Assembly (NCBI GenBank): GCA_030645955.1
Contig: JAUSMR010000215.1
Span: 1-50,000 of the forward strand
Direction of reading: 5' to 3'
Source: Gallionella sp.
GTDB taxonomy: Bacteria > Pseudomonadota > Gammaproteobacteria > Burkholderiales > Gallionellaceae
Length of the DNA: 50,000 bases
The notes under the pieces are model-generated. The model saw nothing but the letters and a program-made list of their open reading frames with translations. It was not told the origin of the DNA and made no database searches. The translations under genes and the position numbers were made by a program. Shown here piece after piece: positions 7,947 to 19,102 of this stretch. Positions within the stretch are counted from its first letter, which is position 1; each line of letters starts with the position of its first letter.

Positions 7947-8925
7947 GACGCCCTTCTCCGCCAACGAACTGCTCGAACTCGGCCGGGAGGTCTTGCGGAT
8001 CGAAGCGGACGCAGTACTCCGCCTCGTCGATCGGCTCGGCCCCGGCTTCGTCGACGCCGTCCGCTTGATACTCGATTGTCGCGGCCGGGTCGTCGTCAGT
8101 GGCATCGGCAAGTCGGGCCATGTCGGCCGCAAGATCGCCGCCACCATGGCCAGCACCGGCACACCGGCATTCTTCGTGCATCCGGCGGAAGCAAGCCACG
8201 GCGACCTCGGCATGATTACCCCCGAAGATGTGGTGATTGCCCTTTCCCACTCCGGCGAAAGTGCCGAGCTGGTCGCCATCGTTCCGTTGCTCAAGCGCCA
8301 TGGAACCACCCTGATTGCCATCACAGGAGTCCCTACCTCGACGCTGGCAACGCTGGCCGACGTGCATCTTGACGCTGCAGTTGAAAAGGAGGCCTGCCCA
8401 CTCGGCCTCGCGCCCACCTCCAGCACCACCGCCGCACTCGCGCTAGGCGATGCGCTCGCCGTGGCGCTGCTCAAGGCGCGCGGCTTTAGCGCCCAGGACT
8501 TCGCCCGGTCGCATCCGGGCGGCAAGCTCGGGCGTCGACTGCTCGTCCGCGTCAGTGACGTCATGCACACCGGCCTGGACCTGCCCAAGGTCGGCATCGA
8601 CAGCAGTCTCACGGACGCTCTGCTCGAAATGAGCGCAAAGGGACTGGGCATGACGGCGATCATCGACGGTGACCACCGCATACTCGGCATCTTCACCGAC
8701 GGCGACTTGCGCCGCGTTCTTGCGGCCGGTGCTGACCTGCGCCATAGTCGGATCGCCGACCTGATGAAGCGCAACCCGAGAACGATCGACGCCGACCGAC
8801 TGGCGGCGGAAGCCGTGCAGCAGATGGAAACCATGCGCATCAACGGCATGCTGGTAGCCGACAACAATAATCGGCTGGTCGGCGTCTTTAACATGCACGA
8901 CCTGCTCCGGGCCGGCGTCCTCTGA
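7939..8925 (+). CDS. kdsD: D-arabinose-5-phosphate isomerase
   Basis: KpsF/GutQ/KdsD family isomerase, 328 residues, the exact usual length. It interconverts ribulose-5-phosphate and arabinose-5-phosphate, the first step of Kdo synthesis. An N-terminal SIS domain (about 35-180) contains GIGKSGHVGRKIAATMASTG and ALSHSGESAEL. The link ARSHPGGKLGRRLL is characteristic, and two CBS domains follow (about 205-325). The start at ATG 7939 overlaps the previous stop. GC content and codon use rise sharply at this gene compared with 4.9-7.9 kb, suggesting a separately acquired block. A KpsF-type capsule paralogue, rather than the housekeeping gene, is plausible. Confidence 0.93.
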   Translation: MPETPFSANELLELGREVLRIEADAVLRLVDRLGPGFVDAVRLILDCRGRVVVSGIGKSGHVGRKIAATMASTGTPAFFVHPAEASHGDLGMITPEDVVIALSHSGESAELVAIVPLLKRHGTTLIAITGVPTSTLATLADVHLDAAVEKEACPLGLAPTSSTTAALALGDALAVALLKARGFSAQDFARSHPGGKLGRRLLVRVSDVMHTGLDLPKVGIDSSLTDALLEMSAKGLGMTAIIDGDHRILGIFTDGDLRRVLAAGADLRHSRIADLMKRNPRTIDADRLAAEAVQQMETMRINGMLVADNNNRLVGVFNMHDLLRAGVL

Positions 8926-8965
8926 CTGACCGCAGCGTCCGTAGCGATTCCCCGCCCCATCGACC

Positions 8966-11156
<2,191 letters not shown>

Positions 11157-11210
11157 TCGATGACTACAGAACCGACTTGCCTGCGCTTGCAGTTGGGGGA
11201 CGACGGGGGG

Positions 11211-11270
11211 ATCAACCGGCCTTGATAAAACGCAATTTGCGCGCTTGTGAATGTTGTTGAATTGGGCATG
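11211..11270. repeat. 60-bp repeat copy A with ATCAA-N6-TTGAT core
   Basis: Aligns without gaps to 27840-27899 with 48 of 60 bases identical by hand count. The left end is an inverted repeat ATCAA-ccggcc-TTGAT (11211-11226); the right part shares TGTTGTTGAAT and GGGCATG. It sits in the 268-bp gap after kdsA, just where the Kdo block ends. It could be a promoter/operator unit or the 5' end of a lost gene: the terminal ATG at 11268 opens a short frame of 38 codons. Confidence 0.6.
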
Positions 11271-11424
11271 ATATTTGTCTCAACGTTGCGCAAGCGCCAG
11301 GCATTTCGGCCCTATCCGTTTATTGGGAAATTTCCTTGGTCCGTCAATATGGAAAAAACCGAAGTTTTTCACATCATGCGACTGCAACATTAACAGCGCC
11401 ACCACGCCACACTTACGACTCAAC

Positions 11425-12309
11425 ATGACAGTCCAAAGGAACCCTCTCAGCATCCTGTCCAGAGCCGCCAAAGCCGACTTGGTGACGGAACCCTATCCGC
11501 ATCTGGTAACCACCGATGCGCTTGATCCGGCGATATTCGAACAGCTCTCGAGCCAGTTTCCGGCGGACGACATCATCCTCAACGGGCGGGCCGCGAAAGA
11601 CACCTGGTTCGACTACCCGGCCTGCAAGGTGGTGGCCGACGAGCGTGTGTCGCCATTGTGGCGCGAGTTCTTCGCCTACCACAGCTCCAAGGCCTTCTTC
11701 GACGAACTGGTGGCCCTAGCCGCGCCACAGATGTGCGCGCTGAAGCCAGACCTGGAGCAACGAGCCGGGCGCCATCTGAAGGACTTCATCGTCGGCATGC
11801 GCCCGGGCGGCCGGGGCGACCCGCTGGCCGAAGGAGCCGACGCCTCAATGGAGTGCCAGTTCTACCTGAACTACACGCAGCAGCCGCGCGTCGTGCGCGG
11901 GCCGCATGTTGACCGGCCTTCGGAGCTGTTTGCCGCGCTGCTGTATTTCCGACGCGAAGATGACGATTCGTCCGGCGCCAACCTGGAAATCTGCGAAGCG
12001 ACGACCGACCTGTATCCCAACCCGCATGTTGTGAAGATCTCGACGCTGCCGGCCGAGATCGACGATGCCAAGGTACGAACTGTAAAGACGGCCAACTATG
12101 CCGCCAACACGCTGGTGCTGTTCCTGAACTCAGCACGCTCAATCCATGCGGTGAGCCCGCGCACCCCGACAGCGGTGCCGCGGCGCCACATCAACTTCTG
12201 CTGCGACGTGCGCTTCGACCTGTTCGACATGAAACTGCCGGCTCGTATGGCGGCAAAGAAAAAGCTGGAGGCCATGCCGCTGGGTTGGCGGCTGGCCAAG
12301 TATCTCTGA
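11425..12309 (+). CDS. 2-oxoglutarate/Fe(II)-dependent oxygenase-like protein
   Basis: Predicted 294-residue protein from ATG 11425; an upstream in-frame start at 11275 would add 50 residues of non-protein-like sequence. It shows the double-stranded beta-helix metal site: GPHVDRP with H161 and D163, then RSIHAVSPR with the distal H241 and the 2OG-binding R246. This is the prolyl-4-hydroxylase-type 2OG oxygenase superfamily. No good Shine-Dalgarno precedes it. It is followed 67 bp later by the GT-C gene. A role hydroxylating or oxidising a sugar or acyl group of the polymer is inference. Confidence 0.78.
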   Translation: MTVQRNPLSILSRAAKADLVTEPYPHLVTTDALDPAIFEQLSSQFPADDIILNGRAAKDTWFDYPACKVVADERVSPLWREFFAYHSSKAFFDELVALAAPQMCALKPDLEQRAGRHLKDFIVGMRPGGRGDPLAEGADASMECQFYLNYTQQPRVVRGPHVDRPSELFAALLYFRREDDDSSGANLEICEATTDLYPNPHVVKISTLPAEIDDAKVRTVKTANYAANTLVLFLNSARSIHAVSPRTPTAVPRRHINFCCDVRFDLFDMKLPARMAAKKKLEAMPLGWRLAKYL

Positions 12310-12376
12310 TGGGCCGGTCAACCGGCACCATGCGAACAACGTATGACGAACTTTATCCACTACCAAAAACCCGCCC

Positions 12377-13912
12377 ATGGCCACTCCAGCAATACGTTGG
12401 CACCTTGTTGTCATTGGCCTCGTAGCCCTTGGCCTGCGCCTGCCGCTTTTGGGTGATCAGCCTTATACCGACGACGGCCTCTTCGCCGCCACGTCATATT
12501 TCATCCACTTGGCATACACGGGTGCACTGGGAGCAGGAGGCTGGCTCCTGCCCAAGGATGGGTACCTCGGCCTTTACCAACTGCTGAGCAGTTGGGTGTA
12601 TTTCCTGCCGTGGGAACCCTTCTTCCTGCTGCGTTTGATTGACGCCATTGTGGCTGCGGCCGCGGGGATGGCGGTGTACCGGTTCCTAGCCGATGCCTTA
12701 GATGACCGCCCGATTGCCATGGTAAGCGCCCTTTTCTTCGTCCTCACGGTGAATCATCCTGTATTCATCAACGCGGGCTACAAGAACTCGATCATGGTCG
12801 CTGTGACACTAACGGCTCTTGCACTGGCTGCGCTACATCGAGGTGATACCAAAGGGTGTTTCCAGGCCGGGTTGTTCATGGCGGGCGCCGTCCTGTTCCG
12901 GGAGTTTTTCCTGCCGATGGCAGTCGTTGTTACGCTCTACTCGATCGCCCGTTGTGGGTGGTCCGGGTTCCTTCGCTTTGCAGCGGCAAGTTCAGTGTTG
13001 GCTGCCGGTGTAGTTGCAGCCGATGTGTTGTTACGAGGAGAAGGAGGATTCGGCGCTCTCATCAACTCATACTTCGAGTACAGCAGCACGTTCCCGGACA
13101 AAACCAGTCTGAAATCGGCCCTCAAGCAGGGTTTCATTGCAGCGGATATTTTGCTTCCGTTAATACCGCTGGTAGGCATAGGTTTACTCGCCCCTGCGTT
13201 GAGTAGCCGGTATCGCAATCGGGAAAGTCTGGATCTCTACGTTTTGGGAATCTTATTTGCGCTTTGTCCCGCTCTGGAAATTTGGTACAAATCACCCTTT
13301 CCATATCACTTCAGCCAGTCGGCGCTCGGTTTGGCAATGCTACTTGCCTTGGGACTGCACGTGGTCGTGAACTATATTCGGCTCCGGTATAACTCACACA
13401 AATCTGCCGCCATCGTCCTCGGGTTGTTCGTATTGGGAGCAAATCTTCTCCTATTTCGCGACTACGCCCGGCAGTACTACTGGCAAGCGGATTCAGCCGT
13501 TCGATTTATCCCCGTCATGATCGGAAGAGATTGGACGTCTGATGCAACCGAACGGAGCGTCTATCTGCGCGCGGCGCGTGCTATCAGAGAAAATACATTG
13601 CCGGCGGCGACCATGACGACGGAATACAACATACTGGGCCTGTTTCCGCTTACTTCCCGGCTGCCGAGCGTCGCGGGGACGGGCGCCATCGGACGAGTAT
13701 TGCAGAGACGTGATCGTTCGGTGCGAGAGGCAGAGATGGCGCAGCTGATTGACGCGCCGCCGGATGTGTTCGTCTTGATGCCGCGCACACTTTTTCGGGA
13801 AGACTTAGGCGACTTCCCTCTAGAACTCACGACCCGTTACTCGCGGAGAATAGATCAGGGGCGTGGTCTGTCCCCGTATGGCGGTTGGTCGGCTGAGATT
13901 TACCTGCGCTAA
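12377..13912 (+). CDS. GT-C-type polytopic membrane glycosyltransferase (GT39/ArnT-like), module 1
   Basis: 511-residue integral membrane protein with roughly ten or more hydrophobic helices. The first periplasmic loop carries GDQPYTDDGLFAA near 26-38, matching the catalytic acidic motif (D/E-D/E) of GT-C enzymes that use polyprenyl-phosphate sugars. It is clearly homologous to the 529-residue protein at 21302-22891 on the other strand: SSWVYFLPWEPFFLLRLIDA against VSWIYFIPAEPYFLLRLADA, and LSPYGGWSAEIYL against LSPYRQFSAKVHV. With GtrB (19102) and GtrA (20049) it would complete a three-component periplasmic glycosylation system. Acceptor unknown. Confidence 0.8.
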   Translation: MATPAIRWHLVVIGLVALGLRLPLLGDQPYTDDGLFAATSYFIHLAYTGALGAGGWLLPKDGYLGLYQLLSSWVYFLPWEPFFLLRLIDAIVAAAAGMAVYRFLADALDDRPIAMVSALFFVLTVNHPVFINAGYKNSIMVAVTLTALALAALHRGDTKGCFQAGLFMAGAVLFREFFLPMAVVVTLYSIARCGWSGFLRFAAASSVLAAGVVAADVLLRGEGGFGALINSYFEYSSTFPDKTSLKSALKQGFIAADILLPLIPLVGIGLLAPALSSRYRNRESLDLYVLGILFALCPALEIWYKSPFPYHFSQSALGLAMLLALGLHVVVNYIRLRYNSHKSAAIVLGLFVLGANLLLFRDYARQYYWQADSAVRFIPVMIGRDWTSDATERSVYLRAARAIRENTLPAATMTTEYNILGLFPLTSRLPSVAGTGAIGRVLQRRDRSVREAEMAQLIDAPPDVFVLMPRTLFREDLGDFPLELTTRYSRRIDQGRGLSPYGGWSAEIYLR

Positions 13913-14035
13913 GCCATTTCGGCGCTCTGGCCCCAGCGTGCAGCGCATGGCGGCTCGGCCAAGATGTTACTGCTGTTCCTCGCATTGCCGACTTTCACTC
14001 CAGGCCACGTAATGGAGCTGCTTGCGGAGTGCTGA

Positions 14036-14053
14036 AGTTGACATCAATCAACT
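14036..14053. promoter_or_regulatory. Inverted repeat upstream of the VioA-like gene
   Basis: AGTTGA-catcaa-TCAACT, perfect 6-bp arms with a 6-nt spacer, 58 bp before the chosen start at 14112. The rest of the 199-bp gap (13913-14111) shows nothing recognisable. It may be an operator or chance. Confidence 0.3.
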
Positions 14054-14111
14054 GACGACCGGACTTCCTAGGCCAAAATTATCTTTGGCAGACTTTTGGA
14101 CAAGGCATTCA

Positions 14112-15221
14112 ATGAGAACAAATCCAACCTTTGTAACGCAGCCTTATCTGCCGCCTCTTGAAGAGTTTGTGCCTTATCTGGAAAAGATCTGGGCCAACAA
14201 AATCTTAACCAACGGGGGGCCGTTTCATCAACAATTGGAACAAGCCCTGTGTGAACACCTTGGAGTAGAGCACATTGCCCTGTTTACTAATGCAACCATT
14301 GCCTTAGTTACCGCACTGCAAGCTCTACGCATCACCGGCGAAGTGATCACCACGCCGTATTCATTTGTCGCAACTTCGCATTCCTTGCTGTGGAACGGCA
14401 TCAAGCCCGTGTTTGTGGACGTGGACCCCAATACATTGAACCTTGATCCCAAAAAGATCGAGACGGCCATCACACCACAGACGACGGCCATCATGCCCGT
14501 GCACTGCTACGGCCACCCGTGTGATGTCGATGCCATCCAGAAGATTGCCGACAACTACAACCTCAAGGTGATCTACGACGCTGCCCATGCTTTTGGCGTG
14601 AAATGCCACTGCGGCAGTGTGCTCAATCATGGTGATCTGTCAGTGCTGAGCTTTCACGCAACCAAGGTTTTCAATACCTTCGAGGGCGGCGCCATCGTAT
14701 GCCCTGATGCAAAAACAAAGACTCGAATCGATCAGCTGAAGAACTTCGGACATGTGGGCGAAGTCACTGTGGTGGCATCTGGCATCAACGGCAAGATGAG
14801 CGAATTCAACGCGGCACTAGGTTTGTTGCAGTTGAAGTACATAGACCACGCCCTGGCGCGCCGCAAAGAAATTGATGCTGCTTACCGTGAGCGGCTCAAC
14901 GGTGTGAAAGGCATCCACTGCTTGAATGATGCGGGCGAGAAAATCGCCAACTATTCATATTTTCCGATCCTGGTGCAAGCCGACTACCCAAACAGTCGGG
15001 ACGACCTTTATCAGAATCTCAAAGATATCGGCATCCATCCTCGCCGCTATTTTTACCCTTTGATATCGGACTTTCCCATGTATCGCGGCCTGCCTTCCGC
15101 CCATAGAGAGAATCTTCCTGTGGCAACAGCCGCAGCGCAACAAGTTCTTTGTCTGCCGATCTATCCCGATCTGGACATGTCGGTAGTCGACGAAATCACC
15201 CGTTTCATCGCGGCTCAATGA
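14112..15221 (+). CDS. VioA-like DegT aminotransferase (dTDP-4-keto-6-deoxyglucose type)
   Basis: 369-residue PLP aminotransferase from ATG 14112; an upstream GTG frame to 14022 looks spurious. The N-terminus VTQPYLPPLEEFVPYLEKIW followed by KILTNGGPFHQQLEQALCE strongly resembles VioA, which makes dTDP-4-amino-4,6-dideoxyglucose (viosamine). STPYSF-type TTPYSFVATSH (80-90), IYDAAHAFGV (154-163) and SFHATKVFNTFEGG (180-193, PLP lysine K185) are present. WbqC follows 43 bp downstream, a pairing seen in O-antigen loci with acylated 4-amino sugars. The exact sugar (glucose or galactose configuration) is not decided by the sequence alone. Confidence 0.88.
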   Translation: MRTNPTFVTQPYLPPLEEFVPYLEKIWANKILTNGGPFHQQLEQALCEHLGVEHIALFTNATIALVTALQALRITGEVITTPYSFVATSHSLLWNGIKPVFVDVDPNTLNLDPKKIETAITPQTTAIMPVHCYGHPCDVDAIQKIADNYNLKVIYDAAHAFGVKCHCGSVLNHGDLSVLSFHATKVFNTFEGGAIVCPDAKTKTRIDQLKNFGHVGEVTVVASGINGKMSEFNAALGLLQLKYIDHALARRKEIDAAYRERLNGVKGIHCLNDAGEKIANYSYFPILVQADYPNSRDDLYQNLKDIGIHPRRYFYPLISDFPMYRGLPSAHRENLPVATAAAQQVLCLPIYPDLDMSVVDEITRFIAAQ

Positions 15222-15264
15222 AAGTGGATAGAAGGAAGACTGGCAGATCCACGGAAGAGGCGAG

Positions 15265-15963
15265 ATGAAACTGGCGATCATGCAGCCGTACTTCTTTCCG
15301 TATATTGGCTACTTCCAGCTGATCGCGGCGATCGATCTATTCATTGTGTACGACAACATCAAATACACCAAGAAGGGGTGGATCAACCGCAACCGCATGT
15401 TGCAGAACGGCAAGGACGTCATGTTCTCGCTGCCCTTGAAAAGCGATTCGGATCATCTGGATGTGTGCCAACGGGAACTATCGACTAATTTCAACCGCGA
15501 TAAATTTCTGAACCAGTTTAAAGGGGCGTACCGACGCGCGCCATATTTCGAACAGACGTTTCCGCTGGTCGAGCAAATCGCACGGTACGAAGATACGAAC
15601 CTATTTCGTTACCTGCAGCACGCCATCGTCAAAACCTGCAAGCATTTGGGCATCACCACTGAGATCAGGAACTCTTCCGACATCGCCATCGATCACACCC
15701 TGAAGAATCAGGACAAGGTACTGGCCTTGTGTGAAGCGGTCGGTGCGAGTACCTACGTGAACGCCATCGGCGGCGTGGAGTTGTATTCGAAGGAATCGTT
15801 CAGAGAGAAGGATATTGACTTGAAATTCATTCAATCGAAACCGTTCGAATATCCGCAGTTGGGCAACGCGTTCGTGCCCTGGCTGTCGATCATTGACGTG
15901 ATGATGTTCAATCCGATCGAGACCATCCAAACCTGTATCGCGACTAACTACAAGTTGATCTGA
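15265..15963 (+). CDS. WbqC family protein
   Basis: 232-residue WbqC-like protein, recognised by its N-terminus MKLAIMQPYFFPYIGYFQLI, the following DLFIVYDNIKYTKKGWINRN and the C-terminal pattern with NAIGGVELYSKESF. A good Shine-Dalgarno (GGAAGAGG) precedes ATG 15265. WbqC proteins sit next to sugar aminotransferases in many O-antigen loci; they have been proposed to be cysteine-protease-fold enzymes or to act in acylation of the amino sugar, without settled function. It ends 2 bp before the first beta-propeller gene. Confidence 0.93.
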   Translation: MKLAIMQPYFFPYIGYFQLIAAIDLFIVYDNIKYTKKGWINRNRMLQNGKDVMFSLPLKSDSDHLDVCQRELSTNFNRDKFLNQFKGAYRRAPYFEQTFPLVEQIARYEDTNLFRYLQHAIVKTCKHLGITTEIRNSSDIAIDHTLKNQDKVLALCEAVGASTYVNAIGGVELYSKESFREKDIDLKFIQSKPFEYPQLGNAFVPWLSIIDVMMFNPIETIQTCIATNYKLI

Positions 15964-15965
15964 CC

Positions 15966-16928
15966 ATGTTCAAGTGGGAAAAATTAGGCAAAGTGTTCAC
16001 GCCACAAGAAGTGCAAGGGCGCAGCTGGCTGAAAGAGTTCGCACAGGCACCTGCGACCCTTGTGTTCGATGATTTCGTGCGGGTTTATTTCTCCTGCCGT
16101 CCCCCTGCGGACGAGAACGGCCAGTATGTCAGTTACTCCGCCTATGTTGATCTGGATCGCGCCGATCTGTTCAAGGTGCGGCATGTCGGCGAACAACCCA
16201 TCCTCAGTCTGGGCGGGCTGGGCGAATTCAATGAATTTGGCACCTATCCAGTCTCCGTCATTCGCAATGGCGACGAAGTACGCGCCTATTACGCCGGCTG
16301 GACGCGCTGCGAATCCGTGCCGTTCAACGTGGCGATCGGCATGGCGACCAGCCGCGATGGGGGCAAGACCTTCACCAAGCTCGGCAACGGCCCGGTCTTG
16401 TCGTATTCACCGGATGAGCCGTTCGTGTTGAGCGGACCAAAGATCAGACGTTTCAACGAAACCTGGTATCTGTGGTACATCGCTGGTCGCAAGTGGAAAG
16501 TAGTCGATGGCAAGGCAGAGCCGGTCTACAAGATCCGCATGGCATCGTCCTCAGACGGTATCCATTGGAACAAGGCCAATAAAGACCTGATCGAAAGCCG
16601 CATTGAAGAAGATGAAGCGCAAGCTAGCCCGGACGTGTTCTACGCTAATGGCAAATACCACATGTTCTTCTGCTACCGCTACAGCAGTGATTACCGGGGT
16701 AAGGAAAATGGCTACAGGATCGGGTATGCATCCAGCGCCAACCTGATCGACTGGCTGCGCGATGATGCGAAAGCCGGCATCGACGTGTCGGAGGAAGGCT
16801 GGGATGCCGAGATGATCAGTTATCCGCATGTGTTCGAACTGGATGGAAAAACCTACCTTGCCTATCTTGGCAACCAGGTTGGCCGGCACGGCTTCGGTCT
16901 GGCCGTGCTGGATGGCAAGTTGGAGTAA
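15966..16928 (+). CDS. Beta-propeller glycosidase-like protein (GH43/GH130-like), copy 1
   Basis: 320-residue cytoplasmic protein (no signal peptide) built of repeated beta-blades: VFDDFVRVYFSCR, RAYYAGWTR, AIGMATSRDGGKTF, WYLWYIAGRKW, KIRMASSSDGIHW, YHMFFCYRYSSDYR, YRIGYASSANLIDW and a last blade with YPHVFELDGKTYLAYLGN. The S-x-DG-x-x-W/F turns are typical of five-bladed GH43/GH32/GH130 propellers. It is in tandem with a homologue. Such proteins beside WbqC and GNAT genes inside biosynthetic clusters are not degradative in an obvious way; a phosphorylase, transglycosidase or sensing role is possible but unproven. Confidence 0.75.
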   Translation: MFKWEKLGKVFTPQEVQGRSWLKEFAQAPATLVFDDFVRVYFSCRPPADENGQYVSYSAYVDLDRADLFKVRHVGEQPILSLGGLGEFNEFGTYPVSVIRNGDEVRAYYAGWTRCESVPFNVAIGMATSRDGGKTFTKLGNGPVLSYSPDEPFVLSGPKIRRFNETWYLWYIAGRKWKVVDGKAEPVYKIRMASSSDGIHWNKANKDLIESRIEEDEAQASPDVFYANGKYHMFFCYRYSSDYRGKENGYRIGYASSANLIDWLRDDAKAGIDVSEEGWDAEMISYPHVFELDGKTYLAYLGNQVGRHGFGLAVLDGKLE

Positions 16929-16931
16929 GGG

Positions 16932-17900
16932 ATGAACGCGATGAAGTGGACCAAACTCGGCAAGATATTCGACCCGACCCAGTACACGCTGCCGAACGAC
17001 TGTGTGCAATTCGCACAATCGCCGCAAGCCTTGGTGTTTGATGATTTCGTACGCATCTATTTCTCTACCCGCGCGGTGGACAAGAGCAATGGGAAATATC
17101 TGAGCCATATCGCCTTCGTCGATATGCGCAAGAACTTGCGCGATGTCATCCGCGCGTCGGACAAGACGGTCATCCCGCTCGGCGAGCTCGGCTGTTTCGA
17201 TGAGCATGGCATCTTCCCCATAAGCGTCATACGCCACGGCGATGCCGTGTATGGCTACACCTGTGGTTGGAATCGCAAAGTCTCAGTCTCAGTCGATACC
17301 GCCATCGGTCTGGCTATCAGCCGTGATGATGGACTCACCTTCCAGCGCATCGGCGACGGCCCGGTGCTGGCGGCATCGTTGCACGAACCCTGTCTGGTTG
17401 GCGACGGCTTCGTGAAGGTCATTGGTGGCATCTTCCACATGTGGTACATCTTCGGTGCCGGCTGGAAGAAGTTCACGCAGGACGCTGCACCAGATCGTAC
17501 CTACAAGATCGGCCATGCGACTTCCAGCGACGGCATCAACTGGGTCAAGGAAGAAGCGCGGCAGATCATCGCCGACCGCTTGGGTGCGGATGAAAGCCAG
17601 GCGCTGCCGACAGTGATCGAGATCGCTGGCCGGTATCACATGTTCTTTTGCTACCGCCAATCTTCCGACTTCAGGAAGAGCAAGGATCGAGGCTATCGCA
17701 TCGGCCATGCTTACACGGACGACCTGGCGAATTGGACCCGCGACGATGAGAATCCACTGCTCGACGTCACACCGGGCGAATGGGATTCGGATATGTTGTG
17801 CTACCCGCATGTGTTTGAGTGCGATGGCAAAGTGTATTTGCTTTATAACGGCAACGAGTTCGGGCGCTACGGGTTTGGTCTGGCGGAATTGGCGCGATGA
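16932..17900 (+). CDS. Beta-propeller glycosidase-like protein (GH43/GH130-like), copy 2
   Basis: 322 residues, homologous along its whole length to the preceding protein: VFDDFVRIYFSTR, AIGLAISRDDGLTF, KIGHATSSDGINW, YHMFFCYRQSSDFR, YRIGHAYTDDLANW and YPHVFECDGKVYLLYNGN match the same blades. A Shine-Dalgarno-like GGAG..GGG lies at the end of copy 1. Tandem duplication followed by divergence is evident. The 4-bp overlap with the next gene (17897-17900) shows tight operon packing. Function is open as for copy 1; the two may form a heterodimer or act on different sugars. Confidence 0.75.
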   Translation: MNAMKWTKLGKIFDPTQYTLPNDCVQFAQSPQALVFDDFVRIYFSTRAVDKSNGKYLSHIAFVDMRKNLRDVIRASDKTVIPLGELGCFDEHGIFPISVIRHGDAVYGYTCGWNRKVSVSVDTAIGLAISRDDGLTFQRIGDGPVLAASLHEPCLVGDGFVKVIGGIFHMWYIFGAGWKKFTQDAAPDRTYKIGHATSSDGINWVKEEARQIIADRLGADESQALPTVIEIAGRYHMFFCYRQSSDFRKSKDRGYRIGHAYTDDLANWTRDDENPLLDVTPGEWDSDMLCYPHVFECDGKVYLLYNGNEFGRYGFGLAELAR

Positions 17901-19102
17901 ACGTTGCTGTCGAATATCTGACCAACAGGGCATCCGATGCGCAGATCGCTGAGCACCTGTTGTGCTGCGATTCGGATTTCGTTCCGACCTTGAGCGAGCG
18001 GGTCGAGATACGAGACTATGCACAGAAGATCGCGAGCAAAGCGACACGGTTTGAAGCATGGTCAAACGGCACACTGGTTGGTTTGGTGGCTGCCTATTGC
18101 AACGACCAAGAGACGCGCATCGCTCACATCACCAGCGTCAGTGTGATGAAGGTGTGGACAGGCCAAGGCATCGCCGCGAGGTTGATTAACCAGTGCGTTG
18201 AGCACGCCAAAGCTGCGGGTATGCGACAGATCGGTTTGGAAGTGGCGGCAGACAATATACCAGCCATCAAGTTGTATGAAAAGAACGGATTCGTGGCGGG
18301 CAAGTTGAATGAGCCATTCCTCCCTATGAAACTAAATTTGAAAAGCGGAGAAACCATGAACAAAAAGCGTGACTACAACGTCGAAATTGCCGATACGAAC
18401 GATCACAAATACGCCTACGGCTTCGACTTCGATGTGATGCACCCCTACATGATCAAATCGTTTGAGCCCTTCTTTAACAAAGGAAGTTTGCTTGAGCTTG
18501 GGAGCTTCAAGGGCGACTTCACCAGAAGATTCCTGCCTTATTTCGATAACGTCACTTGCGTTGAAGCGTCGGAAGTCGCAGTGTGTGAAGCGAAGAAAAA
18601 ACTGGGCGACAAAGTAACGTTCGTCAATTCGCTCTTCGAGAACGCGACCCTGCCCAATCGCTACAACAACATCGTGCTGACCCATGTGCTGGAGCATCTG
18701 GACGATCCTGTGTTGGTGTTGAAGCGTATCAACGAAGAGTGGCTGGCGGAGGGCGGCCGGTTCTTCCTGGTGTGCCCGAACGCCAATGCCCCTTCAAGAC
18801 AGATTGCCGTCAAGATGGGATTGATTTCTCATAATGCGGCTGTCACGCCAGCTGAGGCCGAACATGGCCACCGCTGTACCTACACATTGGACACTTTGGA
18901 GCGCGACGCCGTGGCAGCGGGATTGAAGGTGGTGCACCGGTCCGGGATATTCTTCAAGGCGCTGGCAAACTTCCAGTGGGATCGCTTGCTGCAAACGGAC
19001 ATCATCTCTAAGGAATATCTAGACGGCTGCTACAAACTGGGACAGCAGTTTCCGGATCTGTGTTCGAGCATATTCTTGATGTGTGAGCGAGGTAAAAGAT
19101 AA
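17897..19102 (+). CDS. GNAT acetyltransferase fused to SAM-dependent methyltransferase
   Basis: 401-residue two-domain protein. Residues 1-150 are a GNAT N-acyltransferase (VSVMKVWTGQGIAARLINQC is the acetyl-CoA-binding motif A; NIPAIKLYEKNGFV is motif B). Residues 154-401 are a class I methyltransferase (LLELGSFKGDFTRRFLPYF motif I, LTHVLEHLDDPVLVLKRI). At the junction a GGAG (18347-18350) lies 5 nt before ATG 18356, exactly at the methyltransferase start, so a separate methyltransferase could also be made. It likely N-acylates the amino sugar made by the VioA-like enzyme and methylates it. The stop overlaps the GtrB start (TAATG). Confidence 0.85.
   Translation: MNVAVEYLTNRASDAQIAEHLLCCDSDFVPTLSERVEIRDYAQKIASKATRFEAWSNGTLVGLVAAYCNDQETRIAHITSVSVMKVWTGQGIAARLINQCVEHAKAAGMRQIGLEVAADNIPAIKLYEKNGFVAGKLNEPFLPMKLNLKSGETMNKKRDYNVEIADTNDHKYAYGFDFDVMHPYMIKSFEPFFNKGSLLELGSFKGDFTRRFLPYFDNVTCVEASEVAVCEAKKKLGDKVTFVNSLFENATLPNRYNNIVLTHVLEHLDDPVLVLKRINEEWLAEGGRFFLVCPNANAPSRQIAVKMGLISHNAAVTPAEAEHGHRCTYTLDTLERDAVAAGLKVVHRSGIFFKALANFQWDRLLQTDIISKEYLDGCYKLGQQFPDLCSSIFLMCERGKR
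18347..18358 (+). promoter_or_regulatory. Internal Shine-Dalgarno and ATG inside the GNAT-methyltransferase fusion
   Basis: GGAG, 5-nt spacer and ATG in frame with the fusion at residue 154. This is the relic, or still active, start of a once separate methyltransferase gene. Confidence 0.55.
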
